Below, one piece after another: positions 52,612 to 61,716 of a stretch of 64,000 nt of DNA. Within the stretch, counting starts at the first letter, position 1, and every line of letters starts with the position of its first letter. A program made the position numbers and the translations under genes. Under the pieces are notes generated by a model that was not told the origin of the DNA, did not search any database, and saw only the letters and a list, made by a program, of their open reading frames with translations. The stretch is from positions 1 through 64,000 of the forward strand of contig CAZFPL010000007.1 in the NCBI GenBank assembly GCA_964521085.1, given 5' to 3'. The stretch is from JAFGKK01 sp964521085. Lineage in GTDB: Bacteria > Chloroflexota > Anaerolineae > Anaerolineales > RBG-16-64-43.

Positions 52612-55140
52612 CTATGAAATTTCTCCCTGATTTGGATTCCAACGCGCGGACAGACGCTCCGCCATCAGGCGGTGATCCGGTGACCGCAGGTCGGGATCCT
52701 CGGCGAAGATTTTTTGCGCGGTGTTCCTGGCCTGTTCGATCAGGCGTACATCCAGCAGGCGCGCCATATCCACGTCCGCAAAACCGGATTGCCGGGTGCC
52801 GAAAAATTCTCCGGGCCCGCGCTGTTCGAGATCCTTCTCCGCCAGCACGAAACCGTCCTGGGTTTCCTCCATCGCGCGCAGGCGTTCGTTTTCCGCCTGG
52901 TCTTCGCTGTCGGCCACCAGGATGCAATAGGATTCATACCCGCTGCGGCCGACCCTCCCGCGGAATTGGTGCAATTGCGCCAGCCCGAAGTGGTTGGCAC
53001 CTTCCACCATCATCACCGTCGCGTTGGGAATATCCACCCCGACCTCGACCACCGAAGTGGAGACGAGGATGTGCAGATCGCCGGACCGGAAGCGATGCAT
53101 GATGTCGTCCTTCTCGTCGGCGCGCATCCGGCCATGCAGAAGCCCCAGGCTCCATTCCGGGAAGACGTTTTCTTGCAGGCGTTTGTGTTCCTCCACCGCA
53201 GCGGTTGCTTCACTGGTCTCACTCTCTTCGATCCGCGGACAGATGATAAACGCCTGTCGTCCCTGGCGCAATTGGCCGGTGATGAAGGCGTAGGCCCGTT
53301 CCCGTTCCCCGGGAAGCAGGATGCGCGTGGTGACCGGTTTGCGGCCCGGCGGCATCTCGTCCAGCAGCGTGAGATCCAGATCGCCGTAAATGGTGAGGGC
53401 AAGGGAACGCGGAATCGGTGTGGCCGTCATCACCAGCAGGTGCGGACTGCGGCCTTTCGCACGCAGCGCAGCCCGCTGGTCGACGCCGAATCGGTGCTGT
53501 TCGTCGATCACGGCCAGATCCAGCCGCGCGAAATCCACCGGGCTTTCCAGAAGGGCATGGGTTCCCACCACGACGGCGATCCGCCCGAAGGCGAGATTCT
53601 GCCGGATCTCCTGCTTTGCGGATTCCGAAGTGGAGCCGAGGAGCAGCCCCGTCTGGTCCTCGCGCAGGAATTTGTCCTCCCGGACCAGCAATTGGCGGAG
53701 CAACGCGAAATGCTGCTCGGCAAGGATGCCGGTGGGCGCGAGGATCGCCGCCTGTCCGCCCTGCATCGCAACGACCAGGCAGGCGGCCAGGGCGACGATC
53801 GTTTTGCCGGATCCCACATCGCCTTCCAGCAGGCGATTCATCGGTCTCCCGGCATCGAGGTCGGCCAGAATATCACGCACCGCCTTTTGTTGGGCGGAGG
53901 TAAGCGCGTAGGGCAGGGAGGAAAGGAATTCGTCCAGCGCCGCCGGCTTGGAATATTTTCTTGCCTCTCCGGCGATCCAATTCCGCCGTTGCTGAAGAAT
54001 TCCCAACTGAAGGTAAAGCAACTCCTCAAATCCCAATCGGTCTTTTGCGTTTTTCAGGGATTCCCATGAGGCGGGGAAATGAATTTGCTGAAGCGCCTGG
54101 CCCAGGGGCATCCATTTCCCTTCGTCGAGAACGGCGGAGGGAAGCGGATCCGGCAGACGGGTCGCCAACCGAGAAACGGCATTATGGATGTGACGGCGCA
54201 GAAAATTCTGGTTGACTCCGGCTGTCAGGGAATACACCGGCACGATCCCGCCGGTGCGGATCTGCTGCCGATCCAGGAACTCCCATTCCGGCATGGTCAT
54301 CGTCAACCGGCCGAGGTACTGTCCGATTTTGCCGGAGAGGGAAAGCAACTGCCCTTTGCGCAACCGGGATTCGATCCATGGCTGGTTGAAGAATGTAACG
54401 AGCAGCGATCCGCTTCCATCGGCAACGGTAAACTCGGTGATGGTGCCGCGTTTGGTCCGGCGGGTGGAGGCTTCGCGCACGGAGGCAAGCACGGTGACCG
54501 TCTCGCCGTACCACAACCGGTTGATCGGTTTTAAAAGGGAGTAATCCATGTATCGTCTGGGGAAAAACCAGAGCAGGTCGCCGACAGTGTGCAGACCCAG
54601 CCGTTGAAAGGATTCGGTGTTCTTATCTCCCACCCCCAACAACCGCCGGAGCGGGGCTTGAAGTTCCCGCAGCGTCAGCGGAGCCGCGTCCGGAGACCTG
54701 GGGGAAGATTCGGGTTTTGATATTTGTGCGGGCAGGATTGGGGCGATCCCTTCGGATGCGACGGAGTTGGACGGTTGCGATGGCGGGACCGGTGCGGATT
54801 CGGCGGAGAGACTTGCCGTCGGAATCGGAGAGGGCGGAAGATGTTCCCGATCTGCGGGGTGGGAATTGCCTGCGGTTTTCTCGATCCGGCGCGTGGTTTC
54901 CAACTGTTGCAGCAGGGCATGGAGGGCAGGCGCCCTCTGCTCCCCCGGCAGGTCGTGATAAGCGGCCAGCCAATCCTGCACCCGCTGGAGAAGGTCCTCG
55001 GGGACCGATTCGTTCCGGGCGTTCTGACTCCAAGTGGAAGAAAAATTGTTAAATCCGCCTTGGACGCATTGATCCAGATACCCCATGTCCGCTTCGTTGC
55101 GAAGCATTTTTATCAGGGTTTCGATTACGGAAACCGTCAA
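52612..55140 (-). CDS. recG: ATP-dependent DNA helicase RecG
   Basis: Remodels stalled forks and branched DNA. 842 residues from TTG 55140; an ATG at 55107 is an alternative and neither has a perfect ribosome site. A ~170-residue extension precedes the wedge (OB) domain (VTVLASVREASTRRTKRG...). Helicase domain: EGDVGSGKTIVALAAC (Walker A), VIDEQHRFGVDQR (DEQH box), and QFRGRVGRSGYESYC (motif VI). The extended N-terminus is typical of RecG outside the Proteobacteria. Confidence 0.95.
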   Translation of the reverse strand: MTVSVIETLIKMLRNEADMGYLDQCVQGGFNNFSSTWSQNARNESVPEDLLQRVQDWLAAYHDLPGEQRAPALHALLQQLETTRRIEKTAGNSHPADREHLPPSPIPTASLSAESAPVPPSQPSNSVASEGIAPILPAQISKPESSPRSPDAAPLTLRELQAPLRRLLGVGDKNTESFQRLGLHTVGDLLWFFPRRYMDYSLLKPINRLWYGETVTVLASVREASTRRTKRGTITEFTVADGSGSLLVTFFNQPWIESRLRKGQLLSLSGKIGQYLGRLTMTMPEWEFLDRQQIRTGGIVPVYSLTAGVNQNFLRRHIHNAVSRLATRLPDPLPSAVLDEGKWMPLGQALQQIHFPASWESLKNAKDRLGFEELLYLQLGILQQRRNWIAGEARKYSKPAALDEFLSSLPYALTSAQQKAVRDILADLDAGRPMNRLLEGDVGSGKTIVALAACLVVAMQGGQAAILAPTGILAEQHFALLRQLLVREDKFLREDQTGLLLGSTSESAKQEIRQNLAFGRIAVVVGTHALLESPVDFARLDLAVIDEQHRFGVDQRAALRAKGRSPHLLVMTATPIPRSLALTIYGDLDLTLLDEMPPGRKPVTTRILLPGERERAYAFITGQLRQGRQAFIICPRIEESETSEATAAVEEHKRLQENVFPEWSLGLLHGRMRADEKDDIMHRFRSGDLHILVSTSVVEVGVDIPNATVMMVEGANHFGLAQLHQFRGRVGRSGYESYCILVADSEDQAENERLRAMEETQDGFVLAEKDLEQRGPGEFFGTRQSGFADVDMARLLDVRLIEQARNTAQKIFAEDPDLRSPDHRLMAERLSARWNPNQGEIS

Positions 55141-55163
55141 GTTCTTTTGCCTTTAAGTGGGAT

Positions 55164-55724
55164 TTACCGTCCGGTGATCCGGAAAAGGTTTTTGAAAAAC
55201 TCCAAGGAACCGATGACCAACGAGCACAAACCCAGCAGCAGGAGGGGCCAGAAGAGGTACCCGCTGGCTAGAACATAAAGAATGTTGATGAAATCGCGGC
55301 TTACTCCGAAAGCCTGCCCCACAGTATACAGTGTTCTCCAGAAATCCGGGAGGACCCCGTAACGGTTGAGGTTGTCTACCGCTGTGTGTGTATCCGGGAG
55401 CAGGCCGTAGTGGACTCCAAAATCGTTCAAGAGATACAAGAAGTTCGGAAGCGGGCGCCCGAGGAGCGGTTCGAAGATCGACAGAACCGAATAGACTGTC
55501 ATCAGAGTTCCGAACAGTCCCAGCATGAACGCGGAGGTGATATCGATGGGAATTTGCCGGCGTTCGATTTGCGGAGCGTAGGCTTCTTCCACTTCCGCCA
55601 CCAATGCGTCCCCTTGTGTCCACGAAAGGTTCCCGCGCAGGCACACATAGCGGATGATATCATCGCGGTTTGCGGCTGAAGAAAGCCTGTCGACGATATA
55701 CTTCGACAGCCTCTGCTTGTCCAT
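55164..55724 (-). CDS. Membrane protein of unknown family
   Basis: 186 residues. A cytoplasmic N-terminal domain (~1-58) has LSKYIVDRLSSAANRDDIIRYVC, then two or three hydrophobic segments near 62-85, ~95-115 and 150-172. A polar, Asn/Gly-rich stretch lies between. No family is recognised. It sits between degV and recG in a translated operon (22-24 bases either side) and so is constantly expressed with lipid genes and recG. A lipid- or envelope-linked job is only a guess. Confidence 0.72.
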   Translation of the reverse strand: MDKQRLSKYIVDRLSSAANRDDIIRYVCLRGNLSWTQGDALVAEVEEAYAPQIERRQIPIDITSAFMLGLFGTLMTVYSVLSIFEPLLGRPLPNFLYLLNDFGVHYGLLPDTHTAVDNLNRYGVLPDFWRTLYTVGQAFGVSRDFINILYVLASGYLFWPLLLLGLCSLVIGSLEFFKNLFRITGR

Positions 55725-55747
55725 GTCCGGGACGCCTTTCGTGGGGA

Positions 55748-56617
55748 TTAGGAGGCGGAAGGAACCTTTACGCCGATCACCCCGACCGCTCCCGGGCCGA
55801 TGTGAACGCCGATCGCCGGGGTCACCTCGATGATGTATGTTTTTTCGCGAAGAGCGGAGTTGAATCCCTCGATGGCTTCCGCAAGCTGGGGTATCAATTC
55901 ATCCGCCAGTTGGCGCGCGTCCGCATGGGCCACGGCCAGGCATTCGACCGGCCCCCACGAACGGACCTGATCCACCAGGGCGGTGATTCCCCGGGATTGG
56001 GTGCGTACCTGGGCCACGCGGCTCACGGTTCCCTCGACGAGCGAAATCAACAATTTGATCTGCAGGAAATTTCCGATCCCGGCAAGGACCATGGGGATGC
56101 GGCCGCTGTGCGCAAGATGGGTCAGGCTCTCCAGAAGCGCCACCAGCCTGACCCGCGGGCGGGCGTCGACCACCAATTTGCGCAAGGCGTCGATCGTCGC
56201 GCCGTTCGCGGCCGCCTCGGCCGCTCGGAAGATCAAGAATCCGGTTCCCAAGGATACCTGACCGCTGTCCATCACCTCCACCCGGCCGGGAAAACGCTTC
56301 GCGGCGACGCAGGCTGCATTGTATATGCCGCTTAAGCTGGTGGCGGGATGAAGGGAAAGGATTTTCTGAAAACCGCGCGTCAGCATGGATTCGAAAGCGT
56401 TCTCGAACGCTCCCACGGACGGGGAAGAGGTTGTCGGAATGACGCGTTGCGTTACCATCCGCCGGTACAGCTCGGACCGCGAAATATCCACTCCGTCGCG
56501 GTAACTCTGACCGCCGAACATGATCATCGCCGGCACCACTTCCACCTCGAATTTTTCCGCCTCGGCATCCGGGATGTCGCTCGTGCTGTCCGTGACAAAT
56601 CCGATGGTTTTCGTCAT
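55748..56617 (-). CDS. DegV-family fatty acid-binding protein (FakB-like)
   Basis: 289 residues from ATG 56617 (GGAG upstream; longer frame is unrelated). DegV fold: FVTDSTSDIPDAEAEKFEVEVVPAMI at the N-terminus, TTSSPSVGAFENAFESML, HPATSLSGIYNAA and VMDSGQVSLGTGF, then the second lobe. FakB proteins present a fatty acid to FakA for phosphorylation. ATG overlaps the stop of the second DegV gene (ATGA). Two DegV proteins differ in fatty-acid preference in known systems. Confidence 0.9.
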   Translation of the reverse strand: MTKTIGFVTDSTSDIPDAEAEKFEVEVVPAMIMFGGQSYRDGVDISRSELYRRMVTQRVIPTTSSPSVGAFENAFESMLTRGFQKILSLHPATSLSGIYNAACVAAKRFPGRVEVMDSGQVSLGTGFLIFRAAEAAANGATIDALRKLVVDARPRVRLVALLESLTHLAHSGRIPMVLAGIGNFLQIKLLISLVEGTVSRVAQVRTQSRGITALVDQVRSWGPVECLAVAHADARQLADELIPQLAEAIEGFNSALREKTYIIEVTPAIGVHIGPGAVGVIGVKVPSAS

Positions 56618-57573
56618 CCCGTCATCTCCTTCTGGGCCCACTCCCGTAGGCCGGGGGGCAGGTCGAATACGATCAATCCGGAAGAGCGGGGGCCGAAGAT
56701 CGATGCCACCGATGCTCCCAGACCGATGGTGGATACCGGACAACCGGGAAAGACTTCCCGCACCCGTTGATACAAAAGCCGCCCGTGGGTTTGTCCGTCA
56801 TTGGCATTGTAAACAACCGCCAGCCGATGCAGGTGGGTGAATTCGCTGACAAACTCCACCAGCTTCTCCACCGCCTGTTCCTGGGTCTGGACTTTCTCGA
56901 GCGGCACCAAGCCGCTCTCTTCCAGCGAAAGGAACGGTTTGATCCCAAGCATTTCCCCGAGCATTACCTGCGCCCGGCTGATCTTCCCGGTGTGCTGAAG
57001 GTACGCCAGATCTTCGATAAAGAAAACGGCGTACATTCTGGGAACGAGATAGCGCAGCTGGCGGACCACTTCTTCCAGCGAGGCGCCCTGGTCGGCGATC
57101 CGCAGTGTCTCGCTGATGAGAAATCCGATTCCAGCGGAAGTGGTGAGCGAATCCACAACGATTATGTTCAACCGCCCGGCAAACGATTCGGCGGCGGTCC
57201 GCGCGTTCCGGACCGCCCGGCAAAGGCGGCTGGAACTGAGCAGGCACAGGATGTTACGGGTGTGCTGGGAGATGCTTTGGAAGGTGGAGAGAAACGCCTC
57301 CACACTCGGCGAGGCAATCACCGGCAGCGTTTCGCGGCATCCGAGCAGCGGCCGGATCTCCTCCAGCGTGTCACCGTTCTGGTCCAGAAAAGACCGCGTG
57401 CCGATGTGGATGGTCAATGGAAGCACCGTCACATCCGGCCGCCGGGCGGTTTCCGGATTCGGGAACGCGGAGGCGCTGTCGGTCACGACGTGGATCCGGA
57501 GCTGCGAGGGTCTCGCGGGATCGGTCCGTCGGTGGTGAGCGGTCGCGGCCGCAGGGCGCGGCGAAGAAGCCAT
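56614..57573 (-). CDS. DegV-family fatty acid-binding protein, second copy
   Basis: 319 residues with a Ala/Arg-rich ~25-residue N-terminal extension before HVVTDSASAFPN. The paralogous motifs are IASPSVEAFLSTFQSI, LSSSRLCRAVRNA and VVDSLTTSAGIGF. Compared with the first copy it has SSSRL in place of PATSL at the ligand loop, so ligand choice may differ. Twelve bases behind fakA-like gene. It is probably a second acyl carrier for the same kinase (inference). Confidence 0.88.
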   Translation of the reverse strand: MASSPRPAAATAHHRRTDPARPSQLRIHVVTDSASAFPNPETARRPDVTVLPLTIHIGTRSFLDQNGDTLEEIRPLLGCRETLPVIASPSVEAFLSTFQSISQHTRNILCLLSSSRLCRAVRNARTAAESFAGRLNIIVVDSLTTSAGIGFLISETLRIADQGASLEEVVRQLRYLVPRMYAVFFIEDLAYLQHTGKISRAQVMLGEMLGIKPFLSLEESGLVPLEKVQTQEQAVEKLVEFVSEFTHLHRLAVVYNANDGQTHGRLLYQRVREVFPGCPVSTIGLGASVASIFGPRSSGLIVFDLPPGLREWAQKEMTG

Positions 57574-57584
57574 CGGTTCCCCCG

Positions 57585-59276
57585 TTATTCCACGGACAGG
57601 ATGAAGAAATAATGCGGTTGTCCGCCTTCGTAGCTTTCCACTTGCTGAGCGGGAAAGGCGGCGCGGACTTTATCCGTCAACTGGTTGGCCGCGTGAGGCG
57701 TGAGCCTGTCTCCCCAGTAGAGGGTAACCAGTTCGTGGGTGTCCGCTCCCATTTTGCGCAGAAGGTCCAGAAGCGATTCTTCCAGCGAATTTCCCGTCGT
57801 GACCAGGCTGCCGTTCTGCAGGCCGATGAATTGCCCTTCGGCCACTTGAACCCCGTTCATATCGACGGAGCGCGTCGCCAGAGTTAATTCCCCGCTTTGG
57901 ATTCCATCGATCGCTTTGGTCATCGCCAGCCGGACCGCCTCGAGGTCTCCGTCGTTCTGGAACGCAAGCATGGCGGCAACCCCCTGGGGAATGCTGCGGC
58001 TGGGGATTACGGCGATCTGCTTGTGGGTCAGGGCGCTTGTCTGTTGCGCGGCCATGATGATGTTTTTGTTGTTCGGGAGGATGATGATCTTTTCGGCGGG
58101 AAGCTCCGCGAACGCGGAGAGGATTTCCTGCGTGCTGGGATTCATCGTCTGCCCGCCCGGGACAGCCGCGGAGATTCCCAGACTGGCGAATACCTTGGTC
58201 AATCCCATTCCCGGCGAGACGGCGACCGCCGCGATCTGTCCGGCTTGTACGATCCTGAAAGTGATGTCGCCGGGCGCCTGTTTCTTGTGATGCAGGCTTG
58301 TTTGTTCCTGGAGGTTTTCAATGGCCACTTTCGAAACGGTGCCCAATTGGATGATGTAGTCGATCGGTTCGTACCGCTTCTCGGTCGGCACGTGGATATG
58401 CATGCGGAAGAGATCGTCGCCCTGGCCGATCTGGATGGAGGTGCCCATCTGCTCCAGGTTCTTATAGAACTGCTCCATGTCGAGGGGCGTGGTGGGTGTG
58501 AAGTCGACGACGATCTCGAAATCCTGTCCCTCTTCGACGAATTCCTCGGCCCGGCTCAGGTCGAGGGCGTTGAGAGGGGCAACGGTCATCAACGGTTTGT
58601 CGAGAGGTTTTCCTTCGAAAAAGCGCAGCATCCCTTCCAGAAAAAAGAACAAACCTTTCCCGCCGGCGTCGACCACCCCGGCTTGATGCAGAACAGGCAG
58701 GAGGTCCGGTGTACGCTGGACCGACCGGTCGGCGGCATCCACGACGCGGGTGATCAACTCCGGGAACAGACACCCGTCCCGATGCGCCTGCTCCGCGGCC
58801 GATGCGATGTCGGTGGCGACGGTGAGGATCGTCCCTTCCACCGGCCGGACGACGCCCTTGTAGGCGGTTTCGCGCGCTTCCTGCCAGGCGTGGGCGAAGG
58901 ATTCCGGATCAATCTCCGTCCGCGCATCCAGGCTGCGGGCGATGCCGCGCCAGATCTGGGAAAGGATCACTCCGGAATTGCCGCGGGCTCCCATAAGGGC
59001 TCCGTGCGCCACGCTGTGCGCAATCTGGCCGGCGTTCGCAGAATCGAGCTTGGCGACTTCCTGGCAGGCCGCCTGCATGGTGAGGCACATGTTCGTTCCC
59101 GTATCGCCGTCCGGCACCGGAAAAACGTTGAGGGAATTGACGGTCTGCTGATTGGTATTCAGCCATGTCAACCCCGCATAGACGAGTTGCTTGAAAAGCT
59201 TCCCGTCGATGCTGGGAACCTGGGGGATGGGGGCGGTGGAGAGGGAAAGATCTTGTTGTTGAGAGGGCGAATTCAT
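57585..59276 (-). CDS. fakA: Fatty acid kinase A-like (DAK2/DAK1_2) protein
   Basis: 563 residues. The N-terminal DAK2 kinase domain has NVFPVPDGDTGTNMCLTM, the ATP/metal-binding Asp cluster, and GARGNSGVILSQI; a middle region follows and a C-terminal DAK1_2-like domain ends the protein. FakA phosphorylates fatty acids bound to FakB, entering them into phospholipid synthesis. Two DegV genes follow and Asp23 precedes it, the common arrangement. 31 bases behind asp23. Confidence 0.93.
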   Translation of the reverse strand: MNSPSQQQDLSLSTAPIPQVPSIDGKLFKQLVYAGLTWLNTNQQTVNSLNVFPVPDGDTGTNMCLTMQAACQEVAKLDSANAGQIAHSVAHGALMGARGNSGVILSQIWRGIARSLDARTEIDPESFAHAWQEARETAYKGVVRPVEGTILTVATDIASAAEQAHRDGCLFPELITRVVDAADRSVQRTPDLLPVLHQAGVVDAGGKGLFFFLEGMLRFFEGKPLDKPLMTVAPLNALDLSRAEEFVEEGQDFEIVVDFTPTTPLDMEQFYKNLEQMGTSIQIGQGDDLFRMHIHVPTEKRYEPIDYIIQLGTVSKVAIENLQEQTSLHHKKQAPGDITFRIVQAGQIAAVAVSPGMGLTKVFASLGISAAVPGGQTMNPSTQEILSAFAELPAEKIIILPNNKNIIMAAQQTSALTHKQIAVIPSRSIPQGVAAMLAFQNDGDLEAVRLAMTKAIDGIQSGELTLATRSVDMNGVQVAEGQFIGLQNGSLVTTGNSLEESLLDLLRKMGADTHELVTLYWGDRLTPHAANQLTDKVRAAFPAQQVESYEGGQPHYFFILSVE

Positions 59277-59307
59277 CTCCGGCGTCCTGCCGTCAGGATG
59301 AGGGTGG

Positions 59308-59667
59308 TCAATCCGGATTACTCACGCGCAAACCCTGGACATGCACGTTCACGGCTTCCACGGGCAAGTGGAATGCTTTTTCCACTGTATAGCGCACCGC
59401 ATGGGCGATGCTGTCGGCCACGGTGGAAATCCGCGTCCCGTATTCCAGAATAACGTATACATCCAGGCTGAGTTTTTCTTCCGACACATGGACCTCCACG
59501 CCCTGGCGGGGGTCCTTCGCCGTGGGATGCATCCAGGATTCGAACCAGCCGCGGGCGGCCATCCCGACTACGCCGTAGGATCGCAGCGCGGCCTGGCTGG
59601 CCAATGCGGAGACCGCTTGGAGAGATATGCGGATGTTGCCCAGGGAGATTTCCGCTTCCCTTTTCAT
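59308..59667 (-). CDS. Asp23/Gls24-family envelope protein
   Basis: 119 residues from ATG 59667 (AAGGGG upstream; TTG/ATG further up are not favoured). Asp23 pattern: ISLQAVSALASQAALRSYGVVGMA at the N-terminus and LDVYVILEYGTRISTVADSI, then VNVHVQGLRVSN. It precedes fakA in many Firmicutes and Chloroflexota and is thought to act at the membrane. Divergent from rpmB. Confidence 0.9.
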   Translation of the reverse strand: MKREAEISLGNIRISLQAVSALASQAALRSYGVVGMAARGWFESWMHPTAKDPRQGVEVHVSEEKLSLDVYVILEYGTRISTVADSIAHAVRYTVEKAFHLPVEAVNVHVQGLRVSNPD

Positions 59668-59728
59668 TCGGTCATTCCCCTTCCTATTCGGATCTGTCTG
59701 CACGTCGGTCACATGGCCGGTATGCGTC

Positions 59729-59757
59729 TTGCCCGGCCTTCCTTCCTATGGTAAGAT
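59729..59757 (+). promoter_or_regulatory. Candidate promoter of rpmB
   Basis: TTGCCC (59729-59734), 17 bases, TAAGAT (59752-59757), about 48 bases before the rpmB ATG. It lies in the divergent rpmB/asp23 spacer. Confidence 0.45.
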
Positions 59758-59804
59758 GCGGGCCGGTTTGCACTGGAAAGGCATTCCCAGGAAGGAATTG
59801 GAAA

Positions 59805-59987
59805 ATGGCAAAATGTGATAATTGCGGCAAAGCGCTCACCTTCGGTCACAATCGCTCATTCTCGAAACGGGCTACTCGGCGATCGTTCCGCCCCAATCTC
59901 CAAAAGGTTGCCGTCTGGCATGGAAAGCAGAAACAGACCAAGGTACTCTGCACGAAGTGCCTGCGGGCAGCCGTCAAAGTGAAATGA
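59805..59987 (+). CDS. rpmB: 50S ribosomal protein bL28
   Basis: 60 residues, basic. ATG 59805 with GGAAGG upstream; the longer open frame starting at 59604 is not coding. MAKCDNCGKALTFGHNRSFS is diagnostic, with four cysteines (4, 7, 49, 52) forming the zinc-ribbon version of bL28. Length is normal for this version. A terminator follows. Confidence 0.97.
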   Translation: MAKCDNCGKALTFGHNRSFSKRATRRSFRPNLQKVAVWHGKQKQTKVLCTKCLRAAVKVK

Positions 59988-60005
59988 GATCCCCCGTTCT
60001 CTCGG

Positions 60006-60035
60006 GCCGGCGGACCATCCGCCGGCTCTTTATTT
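60006..60035 (+). terminator. Intrinsic terminator of rpmB
   Basis: GCCGGCGGA and TCCGCCGGC form a perfect 9-bp stem (60006-60014 with 60018-60026), loop CCA, then TCTTTATTT. Confidence 0.9.
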
Positions 60036-60150
60036 AAGGCGCTCAGCTTCGGGACGACTCCGCGCGGGAATCATAACGTCCGGACGCTAAAAAAACAATG
60101 GCTTTCCGGGACTCTGGTAAACGAATGTGGAACATGCTACATTTATACCC

Positions 60151-61716
60151 ATGAAATGGGCAAAAAGTACCAATATTAAGAAATATTGGATAATTCTTAT
60201 CGCCATTTCACTCGGATGGGCATGCACGCGGTCCGGTGCGCCGGTACAGATCAGCGGAGCGACCTACTCGAACCTCTCACCGACTGGAACAGGGAATAAT
60301 CATCCAGGAAGAACGGGCACCCCCCAGCCGAGTCCATTCCTTCCCCAAACCGATCCTTCCGCCACTCCCACGTCGATGTTCTCCACACCGACACTCGATC
60401 CAACCCGCCCTTCCTCCCTCCCCACACTCGGTCCGGGCACCTATGTCGTGCAACAAGGGGATACGATCGGATCCATAGCCCAGAAGTTCGGGGTCACGGA
60501 AGAAGCGATTATCGAGTTGAACGGCCTGACGAATCCCAATTCCCTCCAGGTCGGGCAAACCCTCATCATCCCGGTTCCCGAATCCGAAATACCCGGCCCG
60601 AATTTTAAGATCATTCCGGATTCCGAACTGGTTTTCGGACCGGCCGCCAACGGTTTCGATCCCGCCGATATCCTTAAAGGAAAAAACGGCTACCTGGTGA
60701 ATTACCGGGAAGTCGTCGAGAAGGTGGAACGGACCGGACCGGAGATCGTCCTGTATGTGGCGGAACATTACTCCGTAAACCCACGCCTCCTCATGGTGGT
60801 GCTGGAATACACCGCGCACTGGATCAGCAATCCATACCCGTCCGAATGGGAGATAACTTATCCATTCATCACTGAGACGGGTCGCGAGGACCTGTACCGG
60901 CAGCTCGCCTGGGCCGCCGATCAATTGAACCAGGGATATTACGATTGGAAAGCCGGAGGATCCGATTATTGGACTCTGGCGGACGGCAGCGTGATCCGGA
61001 TCGGGTCCGGTATCAATGCCGGCACCGCGGGCGTGCAATACCTGATGGCGCGCATGTACGGGCAGGGGGATTGGCACGCGGCGGTGGCGGAGGGCGGCGT
61101 ATTCTCCACTTTTCAATCGATGTTCGGATATCCGTTTCTCTGGTCCCTGGAGCCGGTCGTTCCGGAAGACCTTGTCCAACCGATGTTGATGCTTCCATTT
61201 GAAAAGGGCGTGGTCTGGTATTTCACCGGAGGTCCCCATGGCGGCTGGGCCACCGGATCGGCGTGGGCGGCGATCGATTTTGCGCCATCGGGAATTCCCC
61301 TTGGATGCGAACGATCCGACGACTGGGTTGTCGCTTCCATCGCCGGGTTGGTGGTGCGCAGCGAGGAAGGCGCCGTCGTGCTCGATCTTGATTCCGACGG
61401 GAATGAGCACACGGGTTGGACGATCCTGTATATGCACATTGAAACCCGCGACCGAGTCCTGGTCGGGAAGAAAGTCATTCTGGCCGAACGGCTCGGGCAT
61501 CCTTCCTGTGAGGGCGGGTATTCGAACGGCACCCATGTCCATATCGCGCGGCGATTCAACGGCGAATGGATCGCGGCGGACGGACCGATTCCTTTCGTGC
61601 TGAGCGGATGGGTCGTCAGCGGCACAGGCGTCGAATACGACGGATACCTTACCAAGGGCGACGAAACCATCGAAGCCTGCGATTGCGGAACCCCGGATAA
61701 CGATATATGGAGATGA
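60151..61716 (+). CDS. LysM-M23 lipoprotein, first of three tandem paralogs
   Basis: 521 residues from ATG 60151. Lipoprotein signal ends at Cys25 (LGWAC). A Thr/Pro/Ser-rich linker leads to a LysM domain (~95-140, YVVQQGDTIGSIAQKFGV). A middle domain (~165-340) contains NPRLLMVVLEY. The C-terminal M23-like peptidase region has GGPHGG...AIDFAP and HVHIARRF, giving His, Asp and HxH zinc ligands. It should bind and cut peptidoglycan or a similar surface polymer outside the cell. The upstream promoter is not clear. Confidence 0.88.
   Translation: MKWAKSTNIKKYWIILIAISLGWACTRSGAPVQISGATYSNLSPTGTGNNHPGRTGTPQPSPFLPQTDPSATPTSMFSTPTLDPTRPSSLPTLGPGTYVVQQGDTIGSIAQKFGVTEEAIIELNGLTNPNSLQVGQTLIIPVPESEIPGPNFKIIPDSELVFGPAANGFDPADILKGKNGYLVNYREVVEKVERTGPEIVLYVAEHYSVNPRLLMVVLEYTAHWISNPYPSEWEITYPFITETGREDLYRQLAWAADQLNQGYYDWKAGGSDYWTLADGSVIRIGSGINAGTAGVQYLMARMYGQGDWHAAVAEGGVFSTFQSMFGYPFLWSLEPVVPEDLVQPMLMLPFEKGVVWYFTGGPHGGWATGSAWAAIDFAPSGIPLGCERSDDWVVASIAGLVVRSEEGAVVLDLDSDGNEHTGWTILYMHIETRDRVLVGKKVILAERLGHPSCEGGYSNGTHVHIARRFNGEWIAADGPIPFVLSGWVVSGTGVEYDGYLTKGDETIEACDCGTPDNDIWR

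Noticed and set aside
52714..54069. Plus-strand frame of 451 codons opposite recG
   Set aside because: Shadow of the helicase domain; no start site or domain of its own.
57897..59453. Long plus-strand frame opposite fakA (518 codons)
   Set aside because: Reverse-complement shadow of a high-G+C gene; no domain, and the minus frame carries clear FakA motifs.
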